Origin: Niveomyces insectorum RCEF 264
Taxonomy: Eukaryota > Ascomycota > Sordariomycetes > Hypocreales > Cordycipitaceae
Direction: 5' to 3'
NCBI GenBank assembly: GCA_001636815.1
Contig: AZHD01000007.1
Coordinates: 843,077-907,076 of the forward strand
DNA length: 64,000 bases
Part shown: piece after piece, positions 11,098-23,475 of the stretch
Position numbering within the stretch: the stretch's first letter is position 1
How the letters are laid out: each line of letters opens with the position of its first letter
Notes under the pieces: model-generated
What the model saw: only the letters and a program-made list of their open reading frames with translations
The model's database searches: none
Told to the model about the DNA's origin: nothing
Program-made: the position numbers and the translations under genes

Positions 11098-13343
11098 CGT
11101 GGCGGTGTTGCGTCTATCGTGTAAAGGGTTTATCTGTTGCTAAATCAGAAAAAATTCATCAGCTTGTGAACGACGGGAGTATCAGCTTTGGGTTTTCTTT
11201 CCCACGTTTTTCAACGTACTACAGGACATCAGGGGTAAGTGTTGACTGCTCTTGCAAATACGACGACGAGAAAGCCAGCGGACAGAAATGATGATTGTTG
11301 CTGGTGCCGCGTGTCCAGATAGTTACGTTTGTGAAAGTTAAAAGTTGTTGGAAACGTTCAAGCTGATATAGGACAACCAAAAGGAAGACGAAAACCAAAG
11401 TGCGGAAAAGAGTGACATACCATTTTTAGAGTTTATACGTTGGTTATATACGGTTTTTGCTGTGCGCTTAACTCAATTCCTCTCGCAATGTGGTTCACCA
11501 AGACAATGTTTTTGTAGTATCTCTCCGCCAGAGCTGTTGTTGGGAAAGAAGCAAAATGTTTGGTGGTAAGAAAGGGCCCTTCCCCATGGGGGCTGGCCAC
11601 CGGCGCTGAGCACGTAACCACGTTGTTGATGTTTTTGGTTCAATGCTACCTCTTCCCGTCCCCCTATTCTTTGCTGGAATGTTTCCCTTCGTCTGCCTGC
11701 TTTGGTCGGGTCGGGAAATCTAGAATGTTTGAGGCTGGTACCAATGCAAATCTACAACTACCACAACGTACGTATTACTTCATGGAGCCCGAACATCTAC
11801 GAGGCACACGTTATCGGACCCAGCAGTACGAGAAGTTGTAAGGATTTTTCGTTGCTGTGCCCTTTGAAATACGCTCAGAGAATTTCCGTGATCGAATTAA
11901 ATTTATTTGCATTTCGAGCTGTTTGTTTTCTCACGTTCGGTACGAATAATACCCCGTGAAAAACCCATGTTCCACTCATCGGTAAAGGCAAGGACAGGGT
12001 GCGCACGGTCGGCGGTCCTACTGGGAAGCAACAAGGGGTTCGCGGAACGGAGTATTAATAATAAATAATAATAATAAAAAATACGCGGAGAATGGTTTGT
12101 GTGGCTGAGTGCAGCTTGAAACTTGTTCCAGGATTTCAGAGCATATGGCCCTAAATACGTTGCACACCAAAAGAAGAGGTTACTTTACTAAAATACACAA
12201 GCACGTTTATACTCCGCAAGATACAATTTTTATTTCATGATCATACAATCGAGGTGTATTACCATCTTCGATGTCAGTCAAACTTTCTGCTTCTTTCATC
12301 GCACTATGCGGCCCCGTATTCGATACGATCCGCGAGCTTATTTCGTTAGACCGTCCTAGCAGTGGATGGTAGATGCAGGCTGACCCGGTGTATGCTCATA
12401 GAATGATTGGAATATGCTGGTCGGTGCAGATGGTATTGTATGCCGTATGTCTTTTCGCTTACGAACAGATTTTGGGACACCGGTGCTGACACCAAATGCT
12501 GACGTGCTGTCTCGGATCCACTGGTCTGACTCGAAATACCCAGCCGCACCGTACAAAGTAAGGTACCTGAAAATACGGCCAGGGGTGAGCCTGGAGGGTT
12601 TCTCACCGGTCCCGTGTTGCATTCCTACCCATGTTTAAGGCCCTTTCAATATTGAAGTAAACGTGCGGCACAGACCTACCCAGATTCGATCTTTAGTTGT
12701 ATCGGTGTGATATTCCCTGTATGTGACCATACTCGAACGATTTAGTGTGGCAAGGCTTTCAAACTCTGGTACGATTACGAAGTATACTTCGATGATCATA
12801 ATGAGCTTTTTATGCGTAGATCACGATGCGAGGCGGCCCAAGATATTGCTTTTTTCGTTAACAAGAATTACTTGCAAGATTGTACGGAGTACGGTGTCCT
12901 ATGGAGTTGCACAGCTTTTAAAGTTTCCCGCCGTTGTTACTCGGTAGATCCGGGGACGGTTGGTAGAAAATAATTCACACGCAACTGTCAGCGCTCCATT
13001 GCGAAGACTACCTCGGAAGTTTTAGATGCTGTTAGAACTACACAACAAAGATACGCACCCATTCGGCACTTGCGAATAGACAATCGCGGGTTTCACGATT
13101 GTTACCTCGGTTACTTCATGTATCGTAGAGCGATTCGCAGTGTGAGAACTTGTGTCCTTTACCCCTGTAATGCTCGTTTGTTCCCTCACTCAAACCGCCC
13201 CTGAATTACCAAAGTGTACGACTATACCATGCGTGAGATCTCTCTATTTACATAAATTCCGGAATACGAAACATTCTATGGCCTCGGCCGCTGTCCCATC
13301 TCAGACGAGAAGCCTTTCTTTTGTTGACCTAACTCGACAGCTA
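11098..13343. other. Gene-free intergenic stretch, 2.2 kb
   Basis: Only short, unconserved open frames. Visible features are a TAA/TAATAA-rich microsatellite at about 12055-12080 directly preceded by ACGGAGTA (12047-12054), a TACTCCG at 12210-12216 and a perfect TACGGAGTA at 12883-12891. It contains the PTH11-like gene's upstream region and the 3' side of the NRPS-like gene. No transposon, tRNA or protein gene was recognised. Confidence 0.55.
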
Positions 13344-16300
13344 TCACAGGCCCCATTGTTCTAACCAGGTTTGCATTGCGTCCGCTCCGGTAAGCGCCAG
13401 ATTCCGCAAAGTCGTGCTCCGTTTTTCGCTTTCGGCGGTGGAGAATAGCGGCCGCGCTTTGCCTTCGTCGGAAAGATGAGACAAGAACTGGACGAGCCGC
13501 AGCGCAAACAATGTCGCCTCGTCTTTGTCGCCGGTCCCGTCGGTTGCCGCTTTGGTCAACGTGGCCACCCATGTCTGCAGACTGACAACATCAACACGAC
13601 CCAATTTGGATGCAAACCGAGCCCGTACCGTCGGCAACAATGCGTCCGACCACCGGACGGGCCGCGGGTGGACAGCATGGACGATCGTCGGCCGGTCGCC
13701 GACTTTGGGTGACTCCGATGCTGGTTTGGCGCCCGTGATCTCTGCGAGTTCAAGCAGGATTTCGGCCAAATAATCGACGGGTATCCAATCCACCACCTCG
13801 TTGCGTCCAAGAGAGGCGGGAACAATTTTGGCGTGTGCAGAAAACCGTATTATCTATGCGTGGTCTGTCAGTGGTCTGGAACCAGGATGAATGTGCCGTA
13901 ACTACTTTTTTATTGTTTTCACTTACGCTTGGAAACCATTCTTTCTCGTTCCAAATGCCCTTTTTGTTGGCTTTTTTCAAGGGCCCGCTGATTTGGCCAA
14001 CACGGCAGATGGTCACCGGGATGCCGCACTTTTCGGCCGCCGCGGTGAGCAGAAGCTCGGCCACCAGCTTCGACTCGCCGTACCCTTGCCCTGCTACGGA
14101 CAGATCCGTGATGGACGCCTCTGGCACCGTTGCTGCGCCGCCCGCGGTGTCAAATTTGTTCGCAACGCCCACGGACGACGTGAAGATCAAGCGTGGCCGT
14201 GACCGCTTGTTGTGGATCGGGGCGGCGGCACAGAGGTCGATGAGATTGCGGACGCCCTGAATGTGCGGCTCAAACGACGCAACCGAGAGATTGAAATCCA
14301 CCTGCCACTGGGTGTGAACAACGTGCGTCACATTGTCTCTGAGGTACGCGTAGATGTCGGTTGGGAGCCCCAGACGGGGCCGGGCCAGGGTGGCATGGTG
14401 AAAGTGTATGTTCTTCTTGCTGGCAAATTCCGGGGGAGCGCCACGCTGGGCTTGCAGCTCGTGCTGCCTGGAAGCGCCTCCGTCGGCCGCGCGGTTGAGG
14501 CACCAGATTTCCCTCACAGCCGTCGACTGGGCCAGCTCGTTGAGAACATACGATCCCAGACCGCCCGTGCTTCCCGTGAGCACCACAACGTAACCAGTCT
14601 CCGAGCGTGGCCCTTTGCAGTCGACGGCTGCCGCCCCGGACGGCTTTGGCCCATCGTCGAGGTGTGGCATGTCCCGTGGGTAACGCTGCAACAAGCTTGC
14701 CGCCGTCGAATCGTGCTCTGTGTCTGCTCCTCGGGACTCGGCGTCGCTCCGGCTGCCCTGCCCGCTTGCCTGTGCCTCGTACGCGGCCCACAGGGAGTGA
14801 TGGAGCTGGGCCAACGTAGGATTTCGATAGATGACGGACGCTGGTACGTTGATGGCCGGTCGCCCGTCCGGTAACCGAGGGAGACCACGGACAATGTGTC
14901 TCTGCAAGGCGAGCACCAGCAGTGAGTCAAGCCCAAGAACGGTGAACAAGTCGTCCTGGTCACCGATCGACTGTGCTTCTGAGAGCGACAGCAGCACGTT
15001 CAGAAGGGTGCGGCGCAAGGATTCCGCGCTCGAGAAATCGATGGCCGGTAGGAGCCCGTGGGCCCCGTAGCCTGCACGCGCACCGGTCTCGGCGTCGGTT
15101 TGCGCGTAGACGGCGTCCAGCTCGTTTTTGTACAACTCCACCGTCGGTCCACGACGCACGGTTCCTTTCCCCGTCTTGACAAAAGGCTTGCTGGGCGTGC
15201 CAACCACAACAAACTCGCGGTGGATTTGGGCGTGGGCGGGGGCCAGCGCATTGGCTTTCTCGACGAAAGGCCAGATACGGTCAATATAAGCCACCTCGTC
15301 CTTTTGTACGGCATCCAACGCCTTTTCTTCTGGTTGGAGGAGAAGGGCAACCTGGAAGCGCCCTTGACCCACGACAATTGCGTCGCTCACGAGGGGGTGC
15401 GTGGCGATGATCAGCTCCGTTTCTTGGGGTTGCACTTTTTCGCCGTTTGACAGGACAATGATATTGTCGATCCGGCCTTCGTATTTGTACAAACCGGGCT
15501 TCGTCGGGTGCGGAGAGAAGAGGTCCCGGAAGGGATACGTGTCGAGCTCGGGAAAGGTTGAAAAGATCGGCTGCCATTTCTCCAGCGCCGGGGAACGGAC
15601 CGCGACCAGCTCGTACAGGTTGTTGCCCCGGTCCTGAAACTGGTTCCCTGTGTCGGGATGCACGTGGGTGTAGTGCCAGTCCTCGGGATCCGTTTCCACA
15701 GCGGGCAACCAGCCCGTCTCGGTCGTGCCAATGCCCTGCCGCAGAACCGTGTGCTGCGTGATGCGGACGCCCGTGTCGTGGTTGAGAGGGCCACCGGCAT
15801 AGCCCACGGCATCCAGGGAGTCCAGCAGGGCCAGGCTTTTGTCGTCCTTGGCAATGTCTTCTAGGAGCGAGGGCGGCACATACATGGCGGCCGGACGTGC
15901 CGTTTGCAACACCTCAACGACCACGTCCGCCGTGACCATGGCCAGGGCGGGCCCAAAGATGATCGTGCCACCGTGTACGAGCGGCCAGAGCGTGCCGTTG
16001 TTGAGGCCGGCCGCGTGGAAGCAAGGGAAGCCAGAGAAGACCCTCGTGCCCCAGATGTCGTGGAGCAAGAGCGGACGCCCGTCCACTGGACGCAACAGCG
16101 TGTTGGCCTCGGCAAACGCAATGCTGTCCAAGTACCGGACAACCGGTTTGGGATGGCCCGTGCTGCCGCTCGTATGCAACACCCAGACGGGATCCCTCCG
16201 GGCTTCTTCCCACGTCTTGGTGTACGGATAGTGAGGCACCGGCGTCGCGTCGACGAAAAAATCGAGGTCCGGAAGGTCGACCAGCTCGAGGGCCACGCGG

Positions 16301-16731
16301 CCCAGTTCGACCACGCGGTGGATATGCGACCCTCGAGAGGGAACGAGCCACGTCTTGCAGCCGGCTGCCTCGATGACGGCCGCGTCGCCCTCGGCACTGT
16401 TCCGCAAAGAATTGTATAGCATGACGTATCCGGCTTTCACGGCGGCTACCACGAGGATGTAATACCGCAAATCCGGGGGGCCGCTGTACCCCAGCCGCGG
16501 GAAGCCCTGGCCTCGGCCGCCCAAGGTGTCCTCGATCCAGCGCGCGGCGCGGTTGACGGAGTTGGCATACTGGCGCGCCGATATCTTGGTCCAGGGTCCG
16601 CGTAGGTCCGACGACGAAGGGTACTCATACAAAATACGGTCCGGCTCCTCGGTTGCGACATCGTCCACGATGTTGGGGAGCAATCGTGTCCCAGCTTTGC
16701 CGTGCGCCCTGGCCATTTTTCTCTGCTGCAT
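13344..16731 (-). CDS. NRPS-like adenylate-forming reductase (A-T-R architecture)
   Basis: Activates a carboxylic or amino acid as its adenylate, loads it on a phosphopantetheine arm and releases it reductively as aldehyde or alcohol; no condensation domain is present. CDS is complement(join(13344..13853,13927..16731)), 1104 aa; an in-frame ATG at 16716 is an alternative start. Adenylation domain about 20-540: LHTSGSTGHPKP near 187, GTTETGW, YKYEGRIDNIIVLSNGEKVQP, and KTGKGTVRRGPT. Carrier domain with LGLDSL; its Ser (about 601) is the phosphopantetheine site. Reductase domain from about 712: VVLTGSTGGLGSYVL (NADPH loop) and catalytic-type YGESK near 880. The 73-bp intron (GTAAGT...CTGAC...ATAG) joins EWFPS to IIRFSAHAKIVPASLG. 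Divergent from an MFS transporter, a common arrangement in fungal metabolite loci. Substrate cannot be predicted. Confidence 0.92.
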
Positions 16732-17387
16732 TCCGGTCCTCCCGCAGTTGTAGAGGCTCTGTTGTCACGCAGCAAAATTAGGATCAACCCGGTACTTAAC
16801 GTTTCTTGGCTGTCCTTTGCAAGATTTTCTATCTACTTAGCGCCACGTACTTTGACTTTGCCATACTCCGTACTCCATACCCCGTACTCGTTCATTGTCC
16901 CCGTAAAAGTTTCTTTGCGAGGAAGCATGGCCGTTGGTGCATCACCGAAGTGGACGGGACCGCTAGGGAACGGAGCTAACTTATGAAGTTAGCGTTCTAT
17001 CACGCAACCGGCCACGAAGTTGACGTCTTTTTGCTATCGCAAGGACACTTCCGTTCTTTCCTATACTTTACGCCTTGGGCCATTCGTTGCTGCTGTCTTG
17101 TGCCGTCGTGAGCCTGTCCTCGGCGATACGGCGTTGCCCAAAGAGGCAACTTATAAGAAACTATCACCACTTTTTTTTCCCCTAACGGAGACACGGAGAC
17201 GCGACGTGTGGCGAACTCGACGGGCTCTAGGTGAAGTCATAGAGGGTAGCTAGACAGAAGACTGTAGAATGTTGTAAACGATATAAACTGTGCCTACTAC
17301 CTTGGCTAGGGAGGCTTGGATGTTTCTCTTAACTGGAAGCCTGGTGACCACAAGAACGGTCGAGCGCTTTAATAATTTTTTTCCGCC
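16732..17387. promoter_or_regulatory. Bidirectional promoter of NRPS-like gene (-) and MFS transporter (+)
   Basis: 656 bp between the two start codons. At 16864-16888 lies a head-to-tail array of related units: TACTCCGTA, TACTCCATA and TACCCCGTACTC. It is about 135 bp upstream of the reductase start and 500 bp upstream of the MFS start. The array may be a regulatory element or a copy of a genome-wide repeat motif; the sequence alone cannot decide. Confidence 0.45.
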
Positions 17388-19406
17388 ATGGGCCTCTGGA
17401 TTTTGGAGCCGAACACTACGGAGGATGTACCCGGTACGGTCCATATCCAAAGAGATGCAGAACGACGCATCCGCCACACATCGCAGTTGAAACATGGAAC
17501 CGGACGGCACGCCGACTTGGTGTTGGCACCGCAGCCATCCGACTCTCCAAACGACCCATTGAGTAGGTTAAAGCAGTTTCGTGTTTCTAGACAAAAGAAA
17601 AAAACGCTCAAGTCTACGGTGATGCGGCGCTGACGCAGGCAACGGAACCAGACTGGAGCAAGACCCGCAAGATCTTCACGTCGATTTTTCTCAGCGCAGG
17701 CACGGGCCTCATGGCCGGCACGCACAACTTTGTCAACCCTGCCAACGTCACTCTGGCCAAGATCTTTCACACCAAGGCCAATACCGTATCGCAGAGCGTC
17801 AGCGTTGTTCTCTTGACGCTGGGCGTGAGCGCGGTGTTGACAAGCCCGGCGGCACGTATCTGGGGCAAGCGGCCCGTTCTTCTTCTGTCCAACCTTGTTG
17901 CGATTGTTGGTTATGTCATTGTTGCGGCCTCGGGTCCGAACATTGTTGCTCTGTTTGTCGGGCGGGGGATCCACGGCTTGGGCATTGCAGGCCTGGAATA
18001 CCTCGTCAGCTCCAGTGTCGGTGACCTGTTCTACGTCCACGAGCGTGGCAGTCACCTTGCTCTGTGGCACTATGCTTTGTCGGGTGGCAACGCGCTCGGC
18101 CAGCCGATTGGGACGGCCATCCTGTCCGCACAAGGTTGGCGGTGGCCCTTCATCTGGGCGTAGGTTGCGTCTCACGTCTCCATTGCCCCCCGGGGACACT
18201 CTCCGTCCGCTCAGCAAGCTAACGAAGCAACTTTTTTCTTTTTTTTTTCTTGATCTAGTGTTGTTGTTTTCGCCGTTTATACGATCGTTTTGTTCTTCAC
18301 CTGCCCGGAGACCACCTACAACCGTCAATCCCAACTGGACATTGATATCAAGGAGGAGATCATGGATGACAGCAGCAGCGAGAATTACAAAAGTGCGGAT
18401 GCCCCTTTACGTTCGGACGAAAACGGACGTCCTCCCAAGGGTGCGCGCGTCGGCGAACGCGTAGAAATCCCGCCTCGCGATCTCGACGACCCCGAGAAAG
18501 CCGTCGGCGCCACGACCGTCGACGCTGCTTCGTCTATCGTTCAGGAAGCGAAGCATTCCTATTGGCACGGCCTCCGCGTCTACAATGGCCGCTTCAGTGA
18601 CGAATCGTTCTGGCTTGCGCTGATCACGCCGTGGAGCGCCTTTCTTCTGCCGGCGGTGTCGTGGGCAGCGCTGTCGTACGGCTGGTCCGTCGCCGTGGCC
18701 GCGTCCTTTTCGGTCGGGTTGAGCAACATCTTCACCAAGCCCCCCTACAACTTCACGAGCAACCAGGTGGGCCTGACGGTCTTTTCGTCCTTCGTCGGAG
18801 CGACGCTGGGCAACGCCATCCCGGGCCCCATCTCGGACTGGCTTGTCAGCTACATGTCCACAAAAAACAACGGCATCTACGAACCGGAATTCCGTGTTGT
18901 GCTCTCTCTGCCGTCGCTTTTCCTGGGGTTGCTTGGATTTTGGGGCTTCGGCTGGTCCCTCGAGGCTCGCGCTCACTTCATGATCCCCGTGTTCTTCTAC
19001 GGTTTGGCGATCTTTGCCGGGTCCATCAATTCGCTGATCTCGAACACGTACCTCCTGGACTGCCACCGTGCCCAGGCACAAGACGGCTACGCGGCGGTCA
19101 CAATCTTTCGCGGTGTATCCAGTTTTGTCATGACGTTTGTCATCAACACCTGGATCGAACGCAGCGGCTACAAGGTCGTCTACTTCTGGATCGGAGCCGT
19201 CCATGGCCTGTCCTGTGTGATTGGAATGTTTCTTTACTTTTTTGGAAAGAAGGTCAGTTGTGCTCCGGACGCTGCGGGATCCATCGGATGGTACAAGCAG
19301 GGTAGAATGAAAACTAACAGGCTCCTATTTCGTGTCGCAGATTCGCTTCTTTATCTCCAGAAACCGGTTCATCCAGAGCAAGTTGGCAAAACGAAAAAGT
19401 GCTTGA
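17388..19406 (+). CDS. MFS transporter, drug:H+ antiporter-like
   Basis: Twelve-TM major facilitator, plasma-membrane exporter by family. Four exons: join(17388..17562,17652..18159,18259..19252,19341..19406), 580 aa. The start gives the typical fungal N-terminus MGLWILEP..VPGT followed by LKHGTGRHADLVLAPQPSDSPNDP. Intron 1 (GTAGGT...CTGAC...CCAG) restores DPLNWSKTRK; intron 2 (GTAGGT...CTAG) joins WPFIW to AVVVFAVYTIV; intron 3 (GTCAGT...GCAG) joins LYFFGKK to IRFFISR. The N-half has GHNFVNPAN-like TM1 surroundings, WGKRPVLL (loop 2-3) and GRGIHGLG. A hydrophilic loop of about 80 residues separates the halves. It shares its promoter region with the NRPS-like gene, so export of that enzyme's product is a reasonable inference. 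The cargo is unknown. Confidence 0.9.
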
Positions 19407-19662
19407 GACAATGAATCTTGTTTATAGATCAATGAAACAAACTCATCCCCGTTCATCAAAAAACAAAAAGCACGCTTTCATATTGTAACTACGTGAAAAC
19501 GCGATGTGATTCAGCGTCTGTTTCACATCTGCTCATGCCATCGCGCGTTTCCTGGTCGAGGAGGTCGACACAAATTAGAAGGCAAAGTCGACACGGAAAA
19601 ACTGGGACGAAGAAGCCTTGTTCCGTATGTAGCATTTATGTCGCTGAACACCGTACGCCACG

Positions 19663-21827
19663 CTACCGCGCCATCTCTGGCCACCCCCTCCGTTCGGTTG
19701 CGAGGATTGCTTTCACCACGTCTTCCCAAAACCGGATATGAACATCGTCCAGGTCAAACACGCCGCCATTCTCCTCTGCAAGAGACCAGTTGCCGTCGGC
19801 GGTTAGGACATTGAGTCGTTTTGAGTCTGTCGTATAGGGCAGCCAATGGGTCGATTTGTCTCCGCCCGCGCCAGCTCCCGGTACTCCCGATGCCGTGAAA
19901 AGGAGGAGACGGTCGGCGAACGTCTCGGCCACTCTGCGGTCTACATCATTCAGGCCTGGGTGGAGAAACATCGGCAGGATATCCGCGGTGTGCGTGACCG
20001 GCCACCCTTTGGGCCAGTGCGCCGTTGGATAACCGAACACGTAGCGGTACAGGGTGCGCTGGCGAGCGCTTCCACGGCTACCGACAAATGACTGAGAGAA
20101 CAGAGCCGCTGGCGCATTGTAGCGGCAGTGTCCTTCCAAAACCATAGAGCAGCGGTTGTGCGCAGGCACATTGAGCGGGTCCATATGGGCTTGGTACCAA
20201 CTGAAGCCGCGGTGGTCCCCGTAGAGCCGAGCGGCGCGCTGTCGCAGGCTTTGGCCGGGAACGCGACTACGAATGACACGGTCGATGTCGTGCTCCTGAT
20301 TTTTGGCGATAAGGGCAACTTCACGTATCCATGGCTTTTGCGGTGGTTTATGCGCTGTTAGCTACGTCTGAAGACACATACAGTAAGGCAGGCCGTAAAA
20401 AGGGGCAGCATTTCTTGTCCGAATGACTCACCTCGTTTTGACAAGTGCCGAGCACGACGGATTGCAAGGACTCGTCCCAGAGCTCGGGCTGGAATACAGC
20501 ATGCCGCGGATCAGACGTGATCGTGATATCGTCCCAAATGGGCCGGTAGCCGCTGCTCACGAACCAGGTCTCCTCCACCAGTTTGTCGACGGTCATGTTC
20601 CGAAGCTCTTCCACGGCAACGTCGGACGATGGTACACCCAGCTTGCGGCAGATGGCGTCAAAGTTTGACTGGGCTTCCGCCGGGCGCAGCAGCTGGATAG
20701 ACATGCACGTAGACGAAGACAGAATAATGCGTGGTATATGGATATGTAGATCCGGGACCAAGCTCAGCATGTGAATCATGCCTGCGGTCTGTTAGTGATA
20801 TAATTGCGCCATGATCCCGATCTAGCGACCATGATGCATGCAAGAGGGAGCACCAGCGGACTCGATTTGGGAGATCAAATCGTGGGGACCTACCAGCGCC
20901 AGCCGATTCTCCGACTGCTGTGATGTTGTCGGGGTCGCCTCCAAAATGGGCAATGTGTGCCTTGATCTGGGAAAGGAAACATCCGGTTTTGTTAATGCAC
21001 GAGGAAGACCATAATAAAAAAAATATATAAAAAACAACACCTCAACACCAGTCTGCCGTCCGGCCACTCACCCAATCAAATGCATACTTAGCATCGACCA
21101 GCCCTAGGTTGGCCGTGGACCGGAAGGCCGCCGGCACGTCCAATTGCTTTGCGGCGCTTTCTGCGAGTTCCTTGGAGTGCAGGAAGCCCAACACACCCAC
21201 GCGAAAGTTGATTGTCACCACCACCACGGGCGATCCGATCGCCAAACTGCGCCGAACGAGGGGGGTTCCGTCGTAGGCGTCAACCGATCCAGATCCAACC
21301 ACATAGGAGCCTCCGTGGACCCAAACGAGGACAGGGAGGCGGGAAAACGATCGGACCTCCGGTCCCTCCGCCTTGCTGGTGTCCCTTGTTGCGGGCGAAT
21401 ATATATTGAGGTTGAGACACGCAAACTCGTCTTCCTGCTCGGGACGGATTGCCATCGTGTCGGCCCCGGATGCGTCCTTGCCGAGATGCCCAAACATGGG
21501 GACGCCGCCGACGTCAAAGAGCGGACGGCCAATCTGTGGGCATCCCGGGCCAAACCGAGTGCCGTCCCTGACACCATGCCACGGCGTCGCGATTTTTCGA
21601 GGTGCAGCCCAGCGAAACGGAATTTCCGCATACTGCATGTTGAGGCACTTCACGATGCCGTCTTCAAGCGAGGACGCGCCGCTGCCGGCTTCTGCGGGAA
21701 AATGCGTCCTGGTTTCATGTTCCGGTTCAACACTTTCCCAGAGCGCCGTCAGAGCACCGAGAGGCGTGTTGACACGGACAACCACCTCCTCTCCGCTTTC
21801 CGAGGCGTTTGTACAATGGTCTTTCAT
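19663..21827 (-). CDS. Type B carboxylesterase / alpha-beta hydrolase
   Basis: Serine esterase of the carboxylesterase/cholinesterase family. Model: complement(join(19663..20334,20432..20781,20894..20966,21072..21827)), about 616 aa. Seen: N-terminal YAEIPFRWAAPRK, the first Cys/Gly-rich loop, oxyanion-hole segment LPVLVWVHGGSYVVGSG, NFRVGVLGFLHS, and nucleophile elbow AVGESAGAG with Ser273, assembled across introns 1-2. A probable catalytic His lies in VTHTADILPMF. No signal peptide is evident, so it is probably intracellular. The first three exons are firm (CTAAC-type branch sites, GTGAGT/GTAGGT donors). The acceptor of the last intron is uncertain: AAAAG before 20334 keeps the frame, whereas the better-looking AACAG at about 20358 does not. 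It sits tail to tail with the MFS gene, 256 bp away, within the putative metabolite locus. Confidence 0.85.
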
Positions 21828-22450
21828 GGTTGCGGCTTTTGGTCTTTGTTTCTTGTTTCTCGTGATTTTTGTAAGCTCATGAAGTTATACATAGAGGTCA
21901 GTTTGTGCAGTGTCTTTTGCCTTTTACTGTCACATAATACAGCCCATTGTCGTGTTACGGGGTTTCCAGGAATCTTACGCTTAAACCGAACTTAAAAAGT
22001 CGGGGCCGCGGACCGGACTTTTCCATGGAATACGAAGTTCCGCAGATGGTAAAGACACACACATCAGAACGAAACACGTATCACGGACCCTGGAGGGAAA
22101 CGGAACGGGCCGGTTTTATCCCCGTGTTTGGAAAGGCAATTGGAATACATCGTCATGCAAATACTTGTGCTGTACAAAGTAGGCGATTCGCTCGCAGTTG
22201 GTTTCGCAAGATCAGATGGGCGGAATTGACTACGCTCGACATCTCGTCTTACCCTCGGTTGATTTGTCTTCCACGTGCATGAGAGGTTGCAGTGGTACGA
22301 GCATTCGATTTTTAGAACGCGATATTCTGGCATCACAGTTGCTCCTTGTGAAATTGTAAGAGTACATCAAATCTTTGGTTTCCCACCAGTTTCGCCTCCT
22401 TCAAAACATGAAAGATTACCAAAAAAAAGCCTCTTCTTTGGCTGCCGCAT
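21828..22450. other. Intergenic region between esterase and aldolase genes
   Basis: 623 bp holding the esterase's upstream region and the 3' side of the aldolase gene. Only short open frames without recognisable motifs were seen. Confidence 0.5.
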
Positions 22451-23475
22451 TTATTTCAAAAAGTTACCGTTTGTCTTGACGAGTTGTTCGTCGTAGTACG
22501 GCTGGAATGCCAGCCATCCTTTCTGGGACGTGCCGACTTGTTGGTAGGTGAAGGCGGCCTCCTCGTCGTTGATGATCTTTTTCTTGTGTCCGCTGCCACG
22601 TTCGGCGGCATCAACAAGGAGTTGGGCATGGCAAGTCTTGTCCAGACTGATAAACCAGAAGGCCGCCTCGTCGACACTTTGGCCAACCTAGATATGGATT
22701 CCTACATCAGTGACGGCAAACACCACGCACCCGCTTCGCGCCGTGCACTTACGGTAAGCAGCCCGTGGTTTTGGAGAATGACGGCCTTGCCGGTGCCCAG
22801 TGCCTTGGCAATCCTTTTGCCTTCCTCCCGGTCGAGAACGATGCCGCCAAATTGGTCGTACACGGCGTGACTTTTATAGAAGCGCAATGCATCTTGCGTG
22901 ATCATGTCCAACTCGCGTCCAAACGCACTGAAGGCTTTGCCGTAGACCGAATGGGCGTGACACGCCGCATGGACGTCCGGCCGGGCCTTGTGGATTTCCG
23001 AATGGATGGCGAACGCCGCCGCATTGATAGTCTCCTCGCCATCAATCACTTCGCCGTCCTCATTGACAAGAACGAGGTCGGACACGCTGATCTGGGAAAA
23101 ATGCATAGACAGGGGGTTGAGCCCTGAACGGAGATCAAAAAAAAAAAGAAAAAAGAAAAAAGGGGACTGTGTCAGCGCGCCCGTCCTCACGTAATCGATT
23201 GGGGGCTGGGGAGGGACAAACGTACAAAAGTGATCGGTCAAGATTGGGTCCCGTACGGAAACATGCCCTGCAACGCCTTCGTCGAAGCCGCGTTCCGCAA
23301 AAACGCGGAATACGGCGGCAAGATGCTGTTTTCTATAAAGCCGTTCTTCGTATAGAGACGCAAACTTGGGGTAAGACCGGATCTTCAACACCTTGCCGCT
23401 TTTCGTTTTACCAAGTGCACCCGAGACCGCATTGGTCTCGATCTCATCCGACAGGACGACAGCACTGGGAGCCAT
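22451..23475 (-). CDS. Class II aldolase/adducin-domain protein
   Basis: Fold of L-fuculose/rhamnulose-phosphate aldolases and adducin heads; many fungal members are of unknown substrate. CDS is complement(join(22451..22687,22753..23123,23226..23475)), 285 aa, a full family length. Features: YRKQHLAAVFRVFAERGFDEG, GHVSVRDP, and DHFWLNPLSMHFSQI restored across intron 1. The zinc-ligand segment reads ACHAHSVYGKAF, followed by LQNHGLLTV, where intron 2 joins to GQSVDEAAFWF. These His residues match the metal ligands of the family. Intron 1 (102 bp) carries an A/G-rich tract on the + strand. It lies in the block with the NRPS-like reductase, transporter and esterase, and could act on a small aldehyde or sugar-like product. 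That link is inference from position only. Confidence 0.92.

Noticed and set aside
11433..13364. Several 60-90-codon frames between the PTH11-like and NRPS-like genes
   Set aside because: Short, on both strands, with no motif, no splice-supported extension and no shift in composition from surrounding intergenic DNA.
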